Below, in pieces: positions 50,651-60,255 of a DNA stretch of 64,000 nucleotides. The stretch is from Latilactobacillus sakei (GTDB taxonomy: Bacteria; Bacillota; Bacilli; Lactobacillales; Lactobacillaceae). Both the position numbers and the translations under genes were made by a program. The DNA lies in the NCBI GenBank assembly GCA_002953655.1, contig CP025839.1, positions 1,054,001 to 1,118,000 on the forward strand, read 5' to 3'. The notes below the pieces were generated by a model, which saw nothing but the letters and a program-made list of their open reading frames with translations, did no database searches and was not told where the DNA came from. Within the stretch, counting starts at the first letter, position 1; the number at the start of each line of letters is the position of its first letter.

Positions 50651-50725
50651 TCGTAAAGTTTCCACCTTTCCACTGACAGAGCCCCCTAGTTAATGGTAAT
50701 ATGGACTGCATAAGGAGTGTTTCTA

Positions 50726-51142
50726 TTGCAAACTAACAAACGCCTATTTTATCAGCCAAACTACGCTTATTGCGTCACGATTTGGTCTTGGATTGGTTTT
50801 ATTTATACGCTAGCTTTAATTCTGCAACTTGAACTCATTAATCTTAATTGGCAATCAATTACGGTGGGGGTCATCGCGGTTATTTTAACCATTATTAATC
50901 TATTTGGTCACCGTCTCGACATCTCTGCACAGACAATAACGCTTAAACGACCATTATTTAAATATAACCGAACAATTCAATTGGCACAAACGACAGCCGT
51001 AATTGTTCAAAAACACGGCTTATTAATTAAAACCACTGAGCTTGACTATCAACCAGAGCAATTATTACTATCACCAAAGGTCAAAAAACGACTAATTACC
51101 ACATTACAAGCAAACAACTGGCCGGTTCAAAATGGACAGTAA
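50726..51142 (+). CDS. ebsA: EbsA-like protein
   Basis: TTG at 50726 follows AAGGAG by 8 bp. The ~138-aa protein has two N-terminal membrane segments (about residues 17-36 and 45-60) and a soluble C-terminal domain, with the QTNKRLFYQPNYAYCVTIWSW start typical of the EbsA family of enterococci and lactobacilli. In lactobacilli this gene commonly sits beside an RNase H-like gene and a csp gene, as here. The family name is historical; the function is not established. Confidence 0.75.
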   Translation: MQTNKRLFYQPNYAYCVTIWSWIGFIYTLALILQLELINLNWQSITVGVIAVILTIINLFGHRLDISAQTITLKRPLFKYNRTIQLAQTTAVIVQKHGLLIKTTELDYQPEQLLLSPKVKKRLITTLQANNWPVQNGQ

Positions 51143-51196
51143 AAAATAGAGGACTCGTGCAAAACGCAAAATCGTTTTGGCACGGGTCCTCTTTTT
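51143..51196. terminator. Bidirectional terminator between ebsA and csp
   Basis: AGAGGACTCGTGC pairs with GCACGGGTCCTCT (one mismatch), with an inner CAAAACG/CGTTTTG stem and A and T runs outside. Confidence 0.9.
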
Positions 51197-51204
51197 AAAT
51201 GTCG

Positions 51205-51411
51205 TTAAGCTTCAATTTTTTGGACGTTGGCCGCTTGTAAACCGCGGGCGCCTTCTTTGACCTCAAATAAGACCTGATCATCTTTGTCTAATGTCTTATA
51301 GCCGTCAATTTGGATTGCGGTAAAGTGGACGAAAATTTCCTCATCATCTCGGTAATTGATGAAGCCATAACCTTTAGCATTGCTAAACCATTTCACGATT
51401 CCTCGTTCCAT
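51205..51411 (-). CDS. csp: Cold shock protein (CspA family)
   Basis: This single OB-fold RNA-binding protein of 68 aa acts as an RNA chaperone. RNP1 is KGYGFI and RNP2 is IFVHF, preceded by the start MERGIVKWFSNA. GAGGAGGG lies 8 bp before the ATG at 51411; a GTG one codon earlier is less well placed. An inverted repeat TGGTGTGT-CA-ACACACCA (51433-51450) in the leader could form a hairpin close to the ribosome site. Confidence 0.93.
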   Translation of the reverse strand: MERGIVKWFSNAKGYGFINYRDDEEIFVHFTAIQIDGYKTLDKDDQVLFEVKEGARGLQAANVQKIEA

Positions 51412-51432
51412 CACAATCCCTCCTCTAAAGAG

Positions 51433-51450
51433 TGGTGTGTCAACACACCA
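51433..51450 (-). promoter_or_regulatory. Hairpin in the csp 5' leader
   Basis: Perfect 8-bp arms TGGTGTGT and ACACACCA enclose two bases, about 20 bp upstream of the csp start codon. It might be a leader structure affecting translation; this is an inference. Confidence 0.5.
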
Positions 51451-51613
51451 TTGTCATTGTGCCAATTAAGTTGTAGGCCTTAACGGGTCACAATTACATC
51501 TTACCACTTTAGTTGAGACGTGTCGAAGATAAAATTTATCAGATTACTATCTGCCAATTCCGTACAAAATCAGCTATACTAGGTACTATCATAAACAAAA
51601 GGAGCTGGTCGTT

Positions 51614-53287
51614 ATGTCAGATATTCAAATCGCACAAGCAAATGAAGCTACAGAAATGAAGCCCATTACAGCAATTGCCGAACAAATCGGGTTACAGGCC
51701 ACCGATATTGAACAATATGGGCCTTACAAAGCAAAACTTAACTTTCAAGCTATCAATCGGTTAAAAGAAAAAGAAGATGGCAAACTCGTTTTAGTCACTT
51801 CGATTAATCCAACCCCAGCCGGCGAAGGGAAGTCGACCGTTACTGTTGGGTTAGGGGACGCCTTACGCCAACTTGATCAATCAGCAGTGATTGCCTTACG
51901 TGAACCTTCATTAGGCCCTGTCATGGGGATGAAGGGGGGCGCAACTGGTGGCGGTTATGCCCAAGTCGTACCAATGGCTGATATTAATCTGCATTTTACC
52001 GGTGACATGCACGCCTTAACGGCCGCTGTAAATACCCTAGCAGCCTTAATTGATAACCATCTACAACAAGGAAATGTTTTAAACATTGATCCTAGACGGA
52101 TTATCTGGAAACGCGCACTTGATATTAACGATCGCGCTTTACGCCAAGTCGTGATTGGCTTAGGTGGGCCAGTACAAGGGATGCCAAGACAAGATGGCTT
52201 TGATATTACCGTTGCCAGTGAATTAATGGCGATTCTTTGTTTAGCAACCGACATTACCGACCTTAAAAACCGGATTAGTAAAATCGTGATTGGCTACAAC
52301 TATGATCGCGAACCTGTAACTGTTGGCGACTTAGAAGTCACTGGGGCCATCGCCATGTTATTAAAAGATGCGCTCAAACCGAATATGGTTCAAACCTTAG
52401 AACATACCCCAGCACTCGTGCATGGTGGTCCATTTGCTAATATTGCCCACGGCTGTAACAGTATCTTAGCGACTCAAACAGCCTTGAAATTAGGCGATAT
52501 TGCCATTACTGAAGCTGGTTTTGGCGCTGATTTAGGCGCTGAAAAATTCCTTGATATCAAGGTACCGCAATTAGGAAAAACACCAGATACCATCGTGATT
52601 GTCGCAACTATCCGTGCTTTGAAGTACAACGGTGGGATGGCCTTAGCTGATTTAACCACTGAAAACTTAACCGCTTTAAAAGCGGGTTTCAGTAATTTAG
52701 CCAAACATATTACTAATATGCAACGCTACGGTGTCCCCGTTGTGGTATCAGTTAACGAATTTACAAGCGATACGGCTGCCGAAGTCCAATTACTACAAGA
52801 TCTTTGCCAAGCCATGGACGTCACTGCGGTCCCAACCAGTGTTTGGGCTAATGGTGGTCAAGGCGGGGTTGAACTCGCCAAAGCGGTCTTAGAAGCCTTA
52901 CAACAACCTAAGGCCTTCAAACCACTATATGACCCACAAGCTGACATCAAGTCTAAGTTAACAACCGTTGTGACCGAAATTTACGGTGGCCGCGACGTTG
53001 TGTTCGAAGGCAAAGCGATCAATCAATTAAAACAAATTGAAAAAAATGGGTGGGCGCACTTACCCGTCTGCATCGCCAAAACGCAATATTCATTATCAGA
53101 TGATCCTAAAGCACTTGGTGCACCCAGCAACTTCACTATCCACGTCCGCGAATTGATTCCAAAGCTCGGGGCCGGTTTTATCGTCGCAATGACTGGTGCT
53201 GTCTTAACGATGCCCGGACTCCCTAAGAAACCAGCCGCCCTCAACATGGATGTCACTGCAGATGGGCAAATTAGTGGCTTATTCTAA
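51614..53287 (+). CDS. fhs: Formate-tetrahydrofolate ligase
   Basis: This enzyme makes 10-formyl-tetrahydrofolate from formate, ATP and tetrahydrofolate, feeding purine and fMet-tRNA synthesis. The P-loop [14 protein letters not shown] is near residue 66, followed by [23 protein letters not shown] and DINLHFTGD. The C-terminal [15 protein letters not shown] equivalent reads [16 protein letters not shown]. The 557-aa length fits. It is a single gene; a candidate -10 TATACT lies at 51575-51580. AAAAGGAG precedes the ATG. Confidence 0.96.
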   Translation: MSDIQIAQANEATEMKPITAIAEQIGLQATDIEQYGPYKAKLNFQAINRLKEKEDGKLVLVTSINPTPAGEGKSTVTVGLGDALRQLDQSAVIALREPSLGPVMGMKGGATGGGYAQVVPMADINLHFTGDMHALTAAVNTLAALIDNHLQQGNVLNIDPRRIIWKRALDINDRALRQVVIGLGGPVQGMPRQDGFDITVASELMAILCLATDITDLKNRISKIVIGYNYDREPVTVGDLEVTGAIAMLLKDALKPNMVQTLEHTPALVHGGPFANIAHGCNSILATQTALKLGDIAITEAGFGADLGAEKFLDIKVPQLGKTPDTIVIVATIRALKYNGGMALADLTTENLTALKAGFSNLAKHITNMQRYGVPVVVSVNEFTSDTAAEVQLLQDLCQAMDVTAVPTSVWANGGQGGVELAKAVLEALQQPKAFKPLYDPQADIKSKLTTVVTEIYGGRDVVFEGKAINQLKQIEKNGWAHLPVCIAKTQYSLSDDPKALGAPSNFTIHVRELIPKLGAGFIVAMTGAVLTMPGLPKKPAALNMDVTADGQISGLF

Positions 53288-53336
53288 CAAGCCGGTATCT
53301 AAATTATATAATCCTGCATCCCACCACGAAAACTGA

Positions 53337-53365
53337 TTGACAAGCGCGCTCTTTTTAAGGACAAT
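53337..53365 (+). promoter_or_regulatory. Promoter of lspA-rluD
   Basis: TTGACA (53337-53342) and GACAAT (53360-53365) are 17 bp apart, 28 bp before the lspA start codon. Confidence 0.7.
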
Positions 53366-53392
53366 GTTAATCAGTATGAATAGGAGGCAACC

Positions 53393-53848
53393 ATGCTACT
53401 TTATATTATTTTAGGCCTGTTAATCTTGGTAGGTGATCAACTCTTAAAAGGGTGGATTGTCGCCAATGTTAGCTATGGCGCATTGCATACTGTGATTCCC
53501 AACATTCTCGGCCTTACTTACGTCCAAAATGACGGCGCTGCTTGGAGTATGTTGGCTGGTCAGCAATGGTTCTTCTATATTGTAACCATCATCGCAGTAG
53601 GTGTTATCAGCTATTTATTTTATACTTCTGAACGCTCTGAAAAACTGTATCGCATTGGTTTAACGTTAATGTTAGCCGGTGCATTAGGGAATTTCATCGA
53701 TCGTTTACATTTAAAATACGTGGTTGATATGTTCCAGTTAGAATTTATTAATTTCCCCATCTTTAATGTTGCAGATACCGCCCTCACTTGTGGTGTCATC
53801 TGCGTCTTTATTGCCATCTTGTTGAAAGAGAAAGTGACTCATGACTGA
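53393..53848 (+). CDS. lspA: Lipoprotein signal peptidase (signal peptidase II)
   Basis: LspA cleaves prolipoproteins after lipidation. Its four membrane segments fit the family, with LVGDQLLKGWI near residue 15 and the two catalytic aspartates in GNFIDRL and FNVADTALT. The 151-aa length is standard. TAGGAGG lies before the ATG. It overlaps rluD by 8 bp, the conserved Firmicutes pairing upstream of the pyr genes. Confidence 0.95.
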   Translation: MLLYIILGLLILVGDQLLKGWIVANVSYGALHTVIPNILGLTYVQNDGAAWSMLAGQQWFFYIVTIIAVGVISYLFYTSERSEKLYRIGLTLMLAGALGNFIDRLHLKYVVDMFQLEFINFPIFNVADTALTCGVICVFIAILLKEKVTHD

Positions 53849-54746
53849 AAAAAAAGAATTTACAATTACAACCGAAACCGGCCGGATTGATAAGGTATTA
53901 AGCCAATTACTACCTGATTATTCGCGTTCCCAAATCCAACAATGGTTAAAAAAGGACCTCGTTGAAATCAATGGCCAAACTTCTAAAGGTAACCATAAAG
54001 TGGTTGCTGACGAAAAGATTAGCGTCACCATTCCGGATCCTGTCTCACTCGATTTAGTACCCGAAGATATTCCCTTAGACATTGTCTATGAAGATGACCA
54101 AGTCTTGGTGGTCAATAAACCACAAGGGATGGTTGTTCATCCTTCACCAGGCCATCCTAATGGGACTTTAGTGAATGCTTTATTAGCCCATACACCACTT
54201 TCTGAAATCAATGGTGTTTTCCGCCCCGGGATTGTGCACCGAATTGATAAGGATACTTCCGGCTTATTAATGGTCGCTAAGACTAACGAAGCCCACGAAT
54301 CATTATCAGAACAATTAAAAGCGAAGTCTAATCTCCGTGAATACCTCGCATTAGTGCATGGTAATATCGAAGAAGATGAAGGCACAATCGACGCGCCAAT
54401 TGGCCGTTCAAAACTAGACCGGATGAAACAAGCAATTGTCCCAGACGGTCGGCCAGCGGTCACTCATTTTGAAGTTGTCGAACGCTTTACGGATTACACT
54501 TTAATTCGGTGTCGCTTAGAAACGGGCCGGACACATCAAATTCGTGTCCATCTGGCTTATATTAACCGCCCAGTAGCCGGTGATCCAACTTATGGGCCTC
54601 GGAAGACATTGCCTGGTAAAGGGCAATTCTTACATGCGGCCGTTTTAGGCTTTAAGCACCCAACAACCGGTGAAAACATGCGTTTTGAAGCGCCATTACC
54701 AGCTATTTTTGAAAAAACGTTGCAGGAATTACGCGAAAACAATTGA
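53841..54746 (+). CDS. rluD: RluD-family 23S rRNA pseudouridine synthase
   Basis: An N-terminal S4 RNA-binding domain (about residues 12-75, RIDKVLSQLLPDYSRSQIQQWLKK) precedes the pseudouridine synthase core. The catalytic Asp is in HRIDKDTSGL near residue 137, and the RLETGRTHQIRVHLA motif follows. The 301-aa length corresponds to the YlyB/RluD group. It overlaps lspA, and its stop codon sits inside the -35 box of the pyr promoter. Confidence 0.93.
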   Translation: MTEKKEFTITTETGRIDKVLSQLLPDYSRSQIQQWLKKDLVEINGQTSKGNHKVVADEKISVTIPDPVSLDLVPEDIPLDIVYEDDQVLVVNKPQGMVVHPSPGHPNGTLVNALLAHTPLSEINGVFRPGIVHRIDKDTSGLLMVAKTNEAHESLSEQLKAKSNLREYLALVHGNIEEDEGTIDAPIGRSKLDRMKQAIVPDGRPAVTHFEVVERFTDYTLIRCRLETGRTHQIRVHLAYINRPVAGDPTYGPRKTLPGKGQFLHAAVLGFKHPTTGENMRFEAPLPAIFEKTLQELRENN

Positions 54747-54771
54747 CAAACCGCGAGTTATCAACTATGAT
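54743..54771 (+). promoter_or_regulatory. Promoter of the pyr operon
   Basis: TTGACA (54743-54748) and TATGAT (54766-54771) are exactly 17 bp apart. The start is expected near 54778, giving a 145-nt leader before pyrR. Confidence 0.82.
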
Positions 54772-54786
54772 TATCACAACTTAATA

Positions 54787-54907
54787 GAAACCTTTAATTT
54801 CAGTCCCGTGAGGCTGAGAAGGCACGGTGAATTAATCCATTAGACTAGGACTCTAGGACTAGACTCAAACTGTAACCTCTCAACCAATATCGGTTGAGAG
54901 GTTTTTT
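54787..54907 (+). promoter_or_regulatory. PyrR-responsive transcription attenuator in front of pyrR
   Basis: The PyrR-binding hairpin has CCCGTG/CACGG arms and the loop GAGGCTGAGAAGG (54804-54828). It is followed by a terminator AACCTCTCAACC/GGTTGAGAGGTT with a T run (54874-54907). In the known mechanism, UMP-bound PyrR stabilises the anti-antiterminator and lets the terminator form, lowering pyr expression when pyrimidines are plentiful. Confidence 0.88.
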
Positions 54908-54922
54908 GTTGGAAGGAGTGTC

Positions 54923-55468
54923 ATGAACATGGTGAAAGAAGTTGTAGATAGCACAACCATGAAACGTGTTTTTACACGGATTACTTACGAGATTATCGAA
55001 CAAAACAAGGGGATTTCAGACCTTGTCTTTGTCGGCATTAAAACCCGGGGTGTTTTTATCGCTGAACGCATCGCTAAACGTTTAGAACAACTCGAAGGCG
55101 TAACAGTACCAGTGGGGACGCTTGATATTACACTTTATCGTGACGATCAACATGATTTAAACAGTCATAACGAACCCCAACTAAATGGCAATGACATCCC
55201 TGTCGATATTACGGACAAACACGTCATCCTTATCGATGATGTCTTATATACTGGCCGGACAATTCGGGCCGCACTTGATGCCTTAATGGATCTTGGCCGC
55301 CCTAAAAAAATCTCACTTGCGGTTTTAGTGGATCGCGGTCACCGCGAACTACCAATTCGGCCGGATTTCGTTGGTAAAAACATTCCAACCGCCCTTAACG
55401 AACAAATTAAAGTCGCCATGCAAGAAATTGATGATCACGATGGCATTACTATTGAAAAATTGAATTAA
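54923..55468 (+). CDS. pyrR: PyrR, pyrimidine regulator and uracil phosphoribosyltransferase
   Basis: PyrR binds pyr mRNA leaders and also has uracil phosphoribosyltransferase activity. It has the PRPP loop [19 protein letters not shown] (near residue 93), FVGIKTRGV and [14 protein letters not shown]. The 181-aa length fits. GGAAGGAG precedes the ATG. It is the first gene of the pyr cluster, with attenuators both before it and after it. Confidence 0.96.
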   Translation: MNMVKEVVDSTTMKRVFTRITYEIIEQNKGISDLVFVGIKTRGVFIAERIAKRLEQLEGVTVPVGTLDITLYRDDQHDLNSHNEPQLNGNDIPVDITDKHVILIDDVLYTGRTIRAALDALMDLGRPKKISLAVLVDRGHRELPIRPDFVGKNIPTALNEQIKVAMQEIDDHDGITIEKLN

Positions 55469-55483
55469 AGCTAGAACCGTTTA

Positions 55484-55600
55484 ATTGTCTCCAGAGAGAG
55501 CAAAAGGGTTTGCCCGCATAATTGGCGAAGACTGACTAGCATCAGTCCACCCACTATGCGTCCAAAGGACATACCCGCAGAGTAGGGATGTCCTTTTTTT
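55484..55600 (+). promoter_or_regulatory. Candidate second PyrR attenuator in front of uraA
   Basis: TCTCCAGAGAGAGCAAAAGGG (from 55488) resembles a PyrR-binding loop but deviates from the usual GAGAGG sequence. CGCATA (55516-55521) could pair with TATGCG (55555-55560) as an antiterminator. The terminator is AAAGGACAT/ATGTCCTTT with an inner CCC/GGG and a T run (55564-55600). The location between pyrR and uraA is as in Bacillus. Confidence 0.7.
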
Positions 55601-55642
55601 ATCGCCATTATCACTTAATGATTAATTATCGGAGGTCTTCAT

Positions 55643-56947
55643 ATGACAAAATCAACTTACCGCAATCCCGATGCGGTGTTAGACGTAAACGAGCGTCCAA
55701 CAACCGGGAAATGGATCGGCTTATCGATCCAACACATGTTCGCCATGTTTGGGTCAACCGTCTTAGTCCCCATCTTAGTCGGCTTAAACCCTGGGATCGC
55801 ACTCTTTAGTTCCGGCGTTGGTACCCTGATGTACTTATTAATCACTAAAGGAAAGATTCCAGCTTACATGGGCTCAAGCTTCTCATTCATCGTCCCAATG
55901 CTGGCTTTAATGAAAACAACTGGTTATCCTGGGATTGCGCAAGGGACGATGGCCGTCGGTGCAGTTTACCTCATCGTTTCTGTCTTGGTGAGTCTGATTG
56001 GTTCCGGCTGGATCGACAAAGCCTTGCCACCAATTGTTGTCGGCCCAATCGTCATGGTTATCGGCCTTTCATTAGCGGGGACGGCCGCTAAACAAGCGAC
56101 CATCAATGCCGCTGGTAACTACGATTTGAAGTTTTTCGCGGTCGCTATCTTAACTTTACTAATTACAATCGCCTTTAACATGTATCTCAAAGGCTTCATG
56201 AGTTTGATTCCGGTCTTACTCGGGATTGTCTCAGGTTACATCATCGCCGTTTTATTCGGCATCGTCGATTTCCAACCAGTCTTAAACGCCCCTTGGTTCA
56301 AGGTGCCGGATTTCCAAGTGCCATTTGTCACCTATAAACCCGGTCTTTACTGGGGTGCAATTCTCAGTATGGCACCGATTGCCTTTGTCACAATGACGGA
56401 ACACATGGGCCACATCATGGTCTTAAATAAATTAACAAAACGTAACTTCTTCAAAAATCCTGGTCTCCACCGGACTTTAGCAGGGGACGGGACAGCTTCA
56501 ATCATCGCCGCTTTTGTTGGAGGTCCTCCGGTCACCAGTTATGGTGAAAACATCGGTGTCTTAGCCATTACTAAAGTCCACAGTGTCTGGGTATTAGGTG
56601 GCGCTGCATTCTTTGCCATCATCTTCGGTTTCATCGGTAAACTGAGCGCACTCATCCAAAGCATCCCAGCCCCCGTTATCGGCGGGATCAGCTTCTTACT
56701 CTTCGGCGTTATCGCTTCAAGTGGACTGCGGGTCTTGATCGACAACCAAGTCGACTTCGATAAAAAACGGAACTTAATGATTGGCTCCTCAATCTTAGTA
56801 ATTGGGATTGGGAATGCCTACTTACAACTTGGTCAATATCAATTCTCAGGCTTAGCGATTGCGACAGTCTTAGGCATCGCAATGAACCTTGTTTTACCAC
56901 AAAAATCAAAGAGTGAAATCGAATTGGAGGCACAACAAAATGACTAA
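55643..56947 (+). CDS. uraA: Uracil permease (NCS2 family)
   Basis: This uracil:proton symporter of 434 aa has about 12-14 membrane segments. QHMFAMFGSTVLVPILVGLNPG near the N-terminus, MTEHMGHIMVLN (substrate-binding Glu) and GGPPVTSYGENIGV are diagnostic NCS2 motifs of the uracil branch. GGAGG precedes the ATG. The gene overlaps pyrB by 8 bp and would be controlled by the attenuator upstream. Confidence 0.94.
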   Translation: MTKSTYRNPDAVLDVNERPTTGKWIGLSIQHMFAMFGSTVLVPILVGLNPGIALFSSGVGTLMYLLITKGKIPAYMGSSFSFIVPMLALMKTTGYPGIAQGTMAVGAVYLIVSVLVSLIGSGWIDKALPPIVVGPIVMVIGLSLAGTAAKQATINAAGNYDLKFFAVAILTLLITIAFNMYLKGFMSLIPVLLGIVSGYIIAVLFGIVDFQPVLNAPWFKVPDFQVPFVTYKPGLYWGAILSMAPIAFVTMTEHMGHIMVLNKLTKRNFFKNPGLHRTLAGDGTASIIAAFVGGPPVTSYGENIGVLAITKVHSVWVLGGAAFFAIIFGFIGKLSALIQSIPAPVIGGISFLLFGVIASSGLRVLIDNQVDFDKKRNLMIGSSILVIGIGNAYLQLGQYQFSGLAIATVLGIAMNLVLPQKSKSEIELEAQQND

Positions 56948-57857
56948 GCAAGCGGCGATCGTATCGGTTGAACAACTAACGAATGCATCTGTTTTAGATT
57001 TAATTGAACGGGCGGAAGCCTTTAAACAAGGCGCGACTTGCGAATTAACGCGTCCCGTATACGCGATGAACCTCTTCTTTGAAAATAGCACCCGGACCAA
57101 AACGAGTTTTGAAATGGCTGAACGCAAGCTCGGGTTATCCGTAATGTCTTTTGAAGCCGAAACGAGCTCAGTCTCAAAAGGGGAGACACTCAGCGATACA
57201 CTCAAGACGGTCCAAGCAATCGGCGTCGATTTTGTCGCTGTGCGCCATCCGCAAAACAACTACTACGATGATTTGCTGGCTGATCCAGCCTTCCACTTAG
57301 CCTTGGCTAACGGCGGAGACGGCAGCGGTCAACATCCATCCCAATGTCTACTCGATATGATGACCATTCATGAAGAGTTCGGACACTTCGCCGGTTTAAA
57401 AATTGTCATCTGTGGCGATTTACGCCACTCACGAGTTGCTAAATCCAATATGCAACTTTTAAAACGACTGGGTGCCCAACTGTATTTCGCCGGTCCTGAA
57501 GAATGGTTTACCGCTGAATTCAACGATTACGGTCAACACGTCGCCCTCGATAGCATCTTAGATCAAGTCGATGTGGTTATGTTACTCAGAATCCAATACG
57601 AACGCTTTGATTCCGCTGAAACAATGACTGATGAAGCTTTCCACGTTAAATACGGCCTGACAGCACAGCGGGCCGTCCAATTAAAAGCAAGTGCCATCTG
57701 GTTACACCCAGCACCGGTTAACCGAGACGTTGAAATCGCCGATGAATTAGTTGAAGCACCCCAATCACGAATTTTTAAGCAGATGCATAACGGGGTCTTC
57801 ATGCGCATGGCCATGATTGAACATTTATTAAAGCAAAAAAATCTCATTAAAGATTAG
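56940..57857 (+). CDS. pyrB: Aspartate carbamoyltransferase
   Basis: PyrB makes carbamoyl aspartate. The carbamoyl phosphate site FFENSTRTKTSFE is near residue 50, followed by VRHPQNNYYDDL and the HPAPVNRDVEI motif. The length is 305 aa. ATG at 56940 has GGAGGCAC upstream inside the end of uraA; the frame is open to 56889 but lies within uraA. No pyrI regulatory subunit is present, as usual in Firmicutes. Confidence 0.96.
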   Translation: MTKQAAIVSVEQLTNASVLDLIERAEAFKQGATCELTRPVYAMNLFFENSTRTKTSFEMAERKLGLSVMSFEAETSSVSKGETLSDTLKTVQAIGVDFVAVRHPQNNYYDDLLADPAFHLALANGGDGSGQHPSQCLLDMMTIHEEFGHFAGLKIVICGDLRHSRVAKSNMQLLKRLGAQLYFAGPEEWFTAEFNDYGQHVALDSILDQVDVVMLLRIQYERFDSAETMTDEAFHVKYGLTAQRAVQLKASAIWLHPAPVNRDVEIADELVEAPQSRIFKQMHNGVFMRMAMIEHLLKQKNLIKD

Positions 57858-57868
57858 GGGTCTGCAGT

Positions 57869-59158
57869 ATGTATCGACTTATCCAAAATGGTCAACTATT
57901 AATTGACGATCAACTCGTCAAAAGAGACATCGCGATTGATGAAAAAGGACGGATCACTGCGATTGAAGCGCATATCACACCGAGCGACGAGCCAGCCGAA
58001 ACCATTTTTGACGCGCAAGGTGCACTTGTAAGTGCCGGGTTAATTGATGGACATGTCCATTTCAGAGATCCAGGTTTCACCGATAAAGAAACCCTCCAAA
58101 CAGGTAGTCGGGCTGCGGCTCACGGGGGTTATACGAGTGTCATTGCAATGCCGAACCTCAACCCAGTACCTGATAAGCTAGCTGATTTCAAAACGTTAGT
58201 TGCCCGGAACCAAACGGAAACCACCGTCCATACGTATCAATTCGCGCCAATCACCGGCGATTTAGTCAATAACAATCTGGTTGATATGCCGGCTTTCAAA
58301 GCAGCCGGTGCCGCCGGTTTTACCAATGATGGTCACGGTGTGCAAGACGCCCAAACAATGTACCTCGCCATGCAACAAGCAGCCGCAATTAAGGCGCCAA
58401 TTGTCGCACACGTTGAAGATATCTCGCTAGTCAACGGGGGTGTTATTCACGACGGTAACGCAGCCAAACGTTTAAACGTTCCTGGTATTCCAAGTGTGAG
58501 TGAATCCGCTCAAGTGGCGCGCGATATCGAACTCGCTCGTGCAACCGGCGTTCACTATCATATCTGCCACATTTCAACTAAGGAAACCGTGGCACTTGTC
58601 CGCCGCGCTAAAGCAGATGGTGTCAATATCACCTGCGAAGTCACCCCACATCATCTTTTACTCGACGATCGTTCAATCATCAGTGACGATGCCCTGTTAA
58701 AAATGAATCCGCCCCTCAGAACGTTAGCAGACCGTCAAAGCCTCTGGGCAGGTCTGATGGATGGCACAATCGACGTGATTGCGACCGATCACGCACCACA
58801 TACCGCGGCTGAGAAAAGTCAGTCGTTATTACAAGCACCATTTGGTATAGTAGGGAGTGAAACAGCCTTCAGTTTACTCTATACACACCTAGTCGTTAAT
58901 GGCCCCTTTAGCTTAGCGCAATTATTAGCTAAAATGACGACCGTTCCGGCGCAGGTTTTCAATCTACCCGCAGCCGGTCAACTACGCGTTGGCGACCAAG
59001 CCGATATCGCTGTTTTTAACCTGACACAACCCACTACTATTCAAGCAACCGACTTCCAATCTAAGGGCCACAACACACCATTCATCGGTGAAACGGTACT
59101 TGGCGGTACAGAATTAACCCTAGTTGCCGGTCAAGTTGCTTATCAAAGGAGTAAATAG
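57869..59158 (+). CDS. pyrC: Dihydroorotase (class I, PyrC)
   Basis: PyrC cyclises carbamoyl aspartate. The metal-binding DGHVHFRDPG is near residue 60. Asp in TNDGHGVQ holds the position used for metal binding in class I enzymes, and His ligands follow in VAHVED and CHIST. The catalytic Asp is in ATDHAPHT near residue 308. The 429-aa length fits. It begins 11 bp after pyrB. Confidence 0.95.
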   Translation: MYRLIQNGQLLIDDQLVKRDIAIDEKGRITAIEAHITPSDEPAETIFDAQGALVSAGLIDGHVHFRDPGFTDKETLQTGSRAAAHGGYTSVIAMPNLNPVPDKLADFKTLVARNQTETTVHTYQFAPITGDLVNNNLVDMPAFKAAGAAGFTNDGHGVQDAQTMYLAMQQAAAIKAPIVAHVEDISLVNGGVIHDGNAAKRLNVPGIPSVSESAQVARDIELARATGVHYHICHISTKETVALVRRAKADGVNITCEVTPHHLLLDDRSIISDDALLKMNPPLRTLADRQSLWAGLMDGTIDVIATDHAPHTAAEKSQSLLQAPFGIVGSETAFSLLYTHLVVNGPFSLAQLLAKMTTVPAQVFNLPAAGQLRVGDQADIAVFNLTQPTTIQATDFQSKGHNTPFIGETVLGGTELTLVAGQVAYQRSK

Positions 59159-59161
59159 CTT

Positions 59162-60238
59162 ATGAAACGTTATCTCATTTTAGAAGACGGCACCGTCTTT
59201 AGCGGTTTTGGCTTTGGTGCACCTACCATCTCAACTGGTGAAATTGTCTTTAACACCGGTATGAGTGGTTATCAAGAAACCATTACAGATCAATCCTACA
59301 ACGGCCAAATTATTGCTTTTACATACCCATTAATCGGCAATTATGGCGTTAACCGCGATGATTTTGAATCAATTAAACCCACCTGTAAAGGGGTGGTCGT
59401 TCATGAAGTCCCACGCTTAGCTAATAACTGGCGGATGAACATGAGCCTTGACGACTTTTTAAAACAAAAGAAAATACCCGGTATTTGGGGCATTGATACG
59501 CGGGCTTTAACGCGCCGCTTACGGGATAAAGGCACGATGAAAGCCAGCATCGTGGATGCCGCCGACGATCATGCTTTTGATCAATTAAAAGCTTTGGTAT
59601 TACCTAAAAATCAAGTCCAGCAAGTATCAACGGCTAAACCATATCCTAGTCCTGCGACTGGTCGCAATATCGTGGTGATTGACTTCGGCTTGAAGCATAG
59701 TATTTTACGCGAATTATCAAAACGTAACTGTAATTTAACCGTCCTACCTTATAATGCGACTGCTGAAGAAATTCTCAGTCTCGATCCAGACGGCGTCATG
59801 TTAACCAACGGCCCTGGGGATCCAGAAGACGTCCCCGAAGCAATCGAAATGATTCGGGGCATTCAAGGCAAATTACCAATCTTTGGGATTTGTCTGGGCC
59901 ACCAGTTATTCGCACTCGCTAACGGGGCTAAAACCTACAAAATGAAATTTGGTCACCGCGGTTTCAACCATCCCGTTCGTGAAATTGCCACTAACCGGAT
60001 CGATTTCACATCACAAAATCACGGTTTCGCCGTTGATGCGGACTCAATCGACCCCCAACAACTATTAGTGACCCATATTGAAATTAATGACCACACTGTC
60101 GAAGGACTCCGTCATCGTCAGTACCCAGCATTTTCCGTTCAATTCCATCCAGATGCAGCACCTGGTCCACACGATGCTGTCCACCTATTTGATGAATTCA
60201 TTGACATGATTGATGATTTTAATCGCCGCCAAAAATAG
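59162..60238 (+). CDS. carA: Carbamoyl phosphate synthase small subunit
   Basis: This glutaminase subunit supplies ammonia to CarB. The N-terminal domain begins [19 protein letters not shown]. The class I amidotransferase domain has the nucleophile Cys in GICLGHQ (near residue 244) and the His/Glu pair in [13 protein letters not shown], where the last part is slightly unusual (PDAAPG instead of PEASPG). The length is 358 aa. Being inside the pyr cluster, it is the pyrimidine-specific copy (pyrAa). Confidence 0.95.
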   Translation: MKRYLILEDGTVFSGFGFGAPTISTGEIVFNTGMSGYQETITDQSYNGQIIAFTYPLIGNYGVNRDDFESIKPTCKGVVVHEVPRLANNWRMNMSLDDFLKQKKIPGIWGIDTRALTRRLRDKGTMKASIVDAADDHAFDQLKALVLPKNQVQQVSTAKPYPSPATGRNIVVIDFGLKHSILRELSKRNCNLTVLPYNATAEEILSLDPDGVMLTNGPGDPEDVPEAIEMIRGIQGKLPIFGICLGHQLFALANGAKTYKMKFGHRGFNHPVREIATNRIDFTSQNHGFAVDADSIDPQQLLVTHIEINDHTVEGLRHRQYPAFSVQFHPDAAPGPHDAVHLFDEFIDMIDDFNRRQK

Positions 60239-60255
60239 AAAAAGGGGATTTAGTG

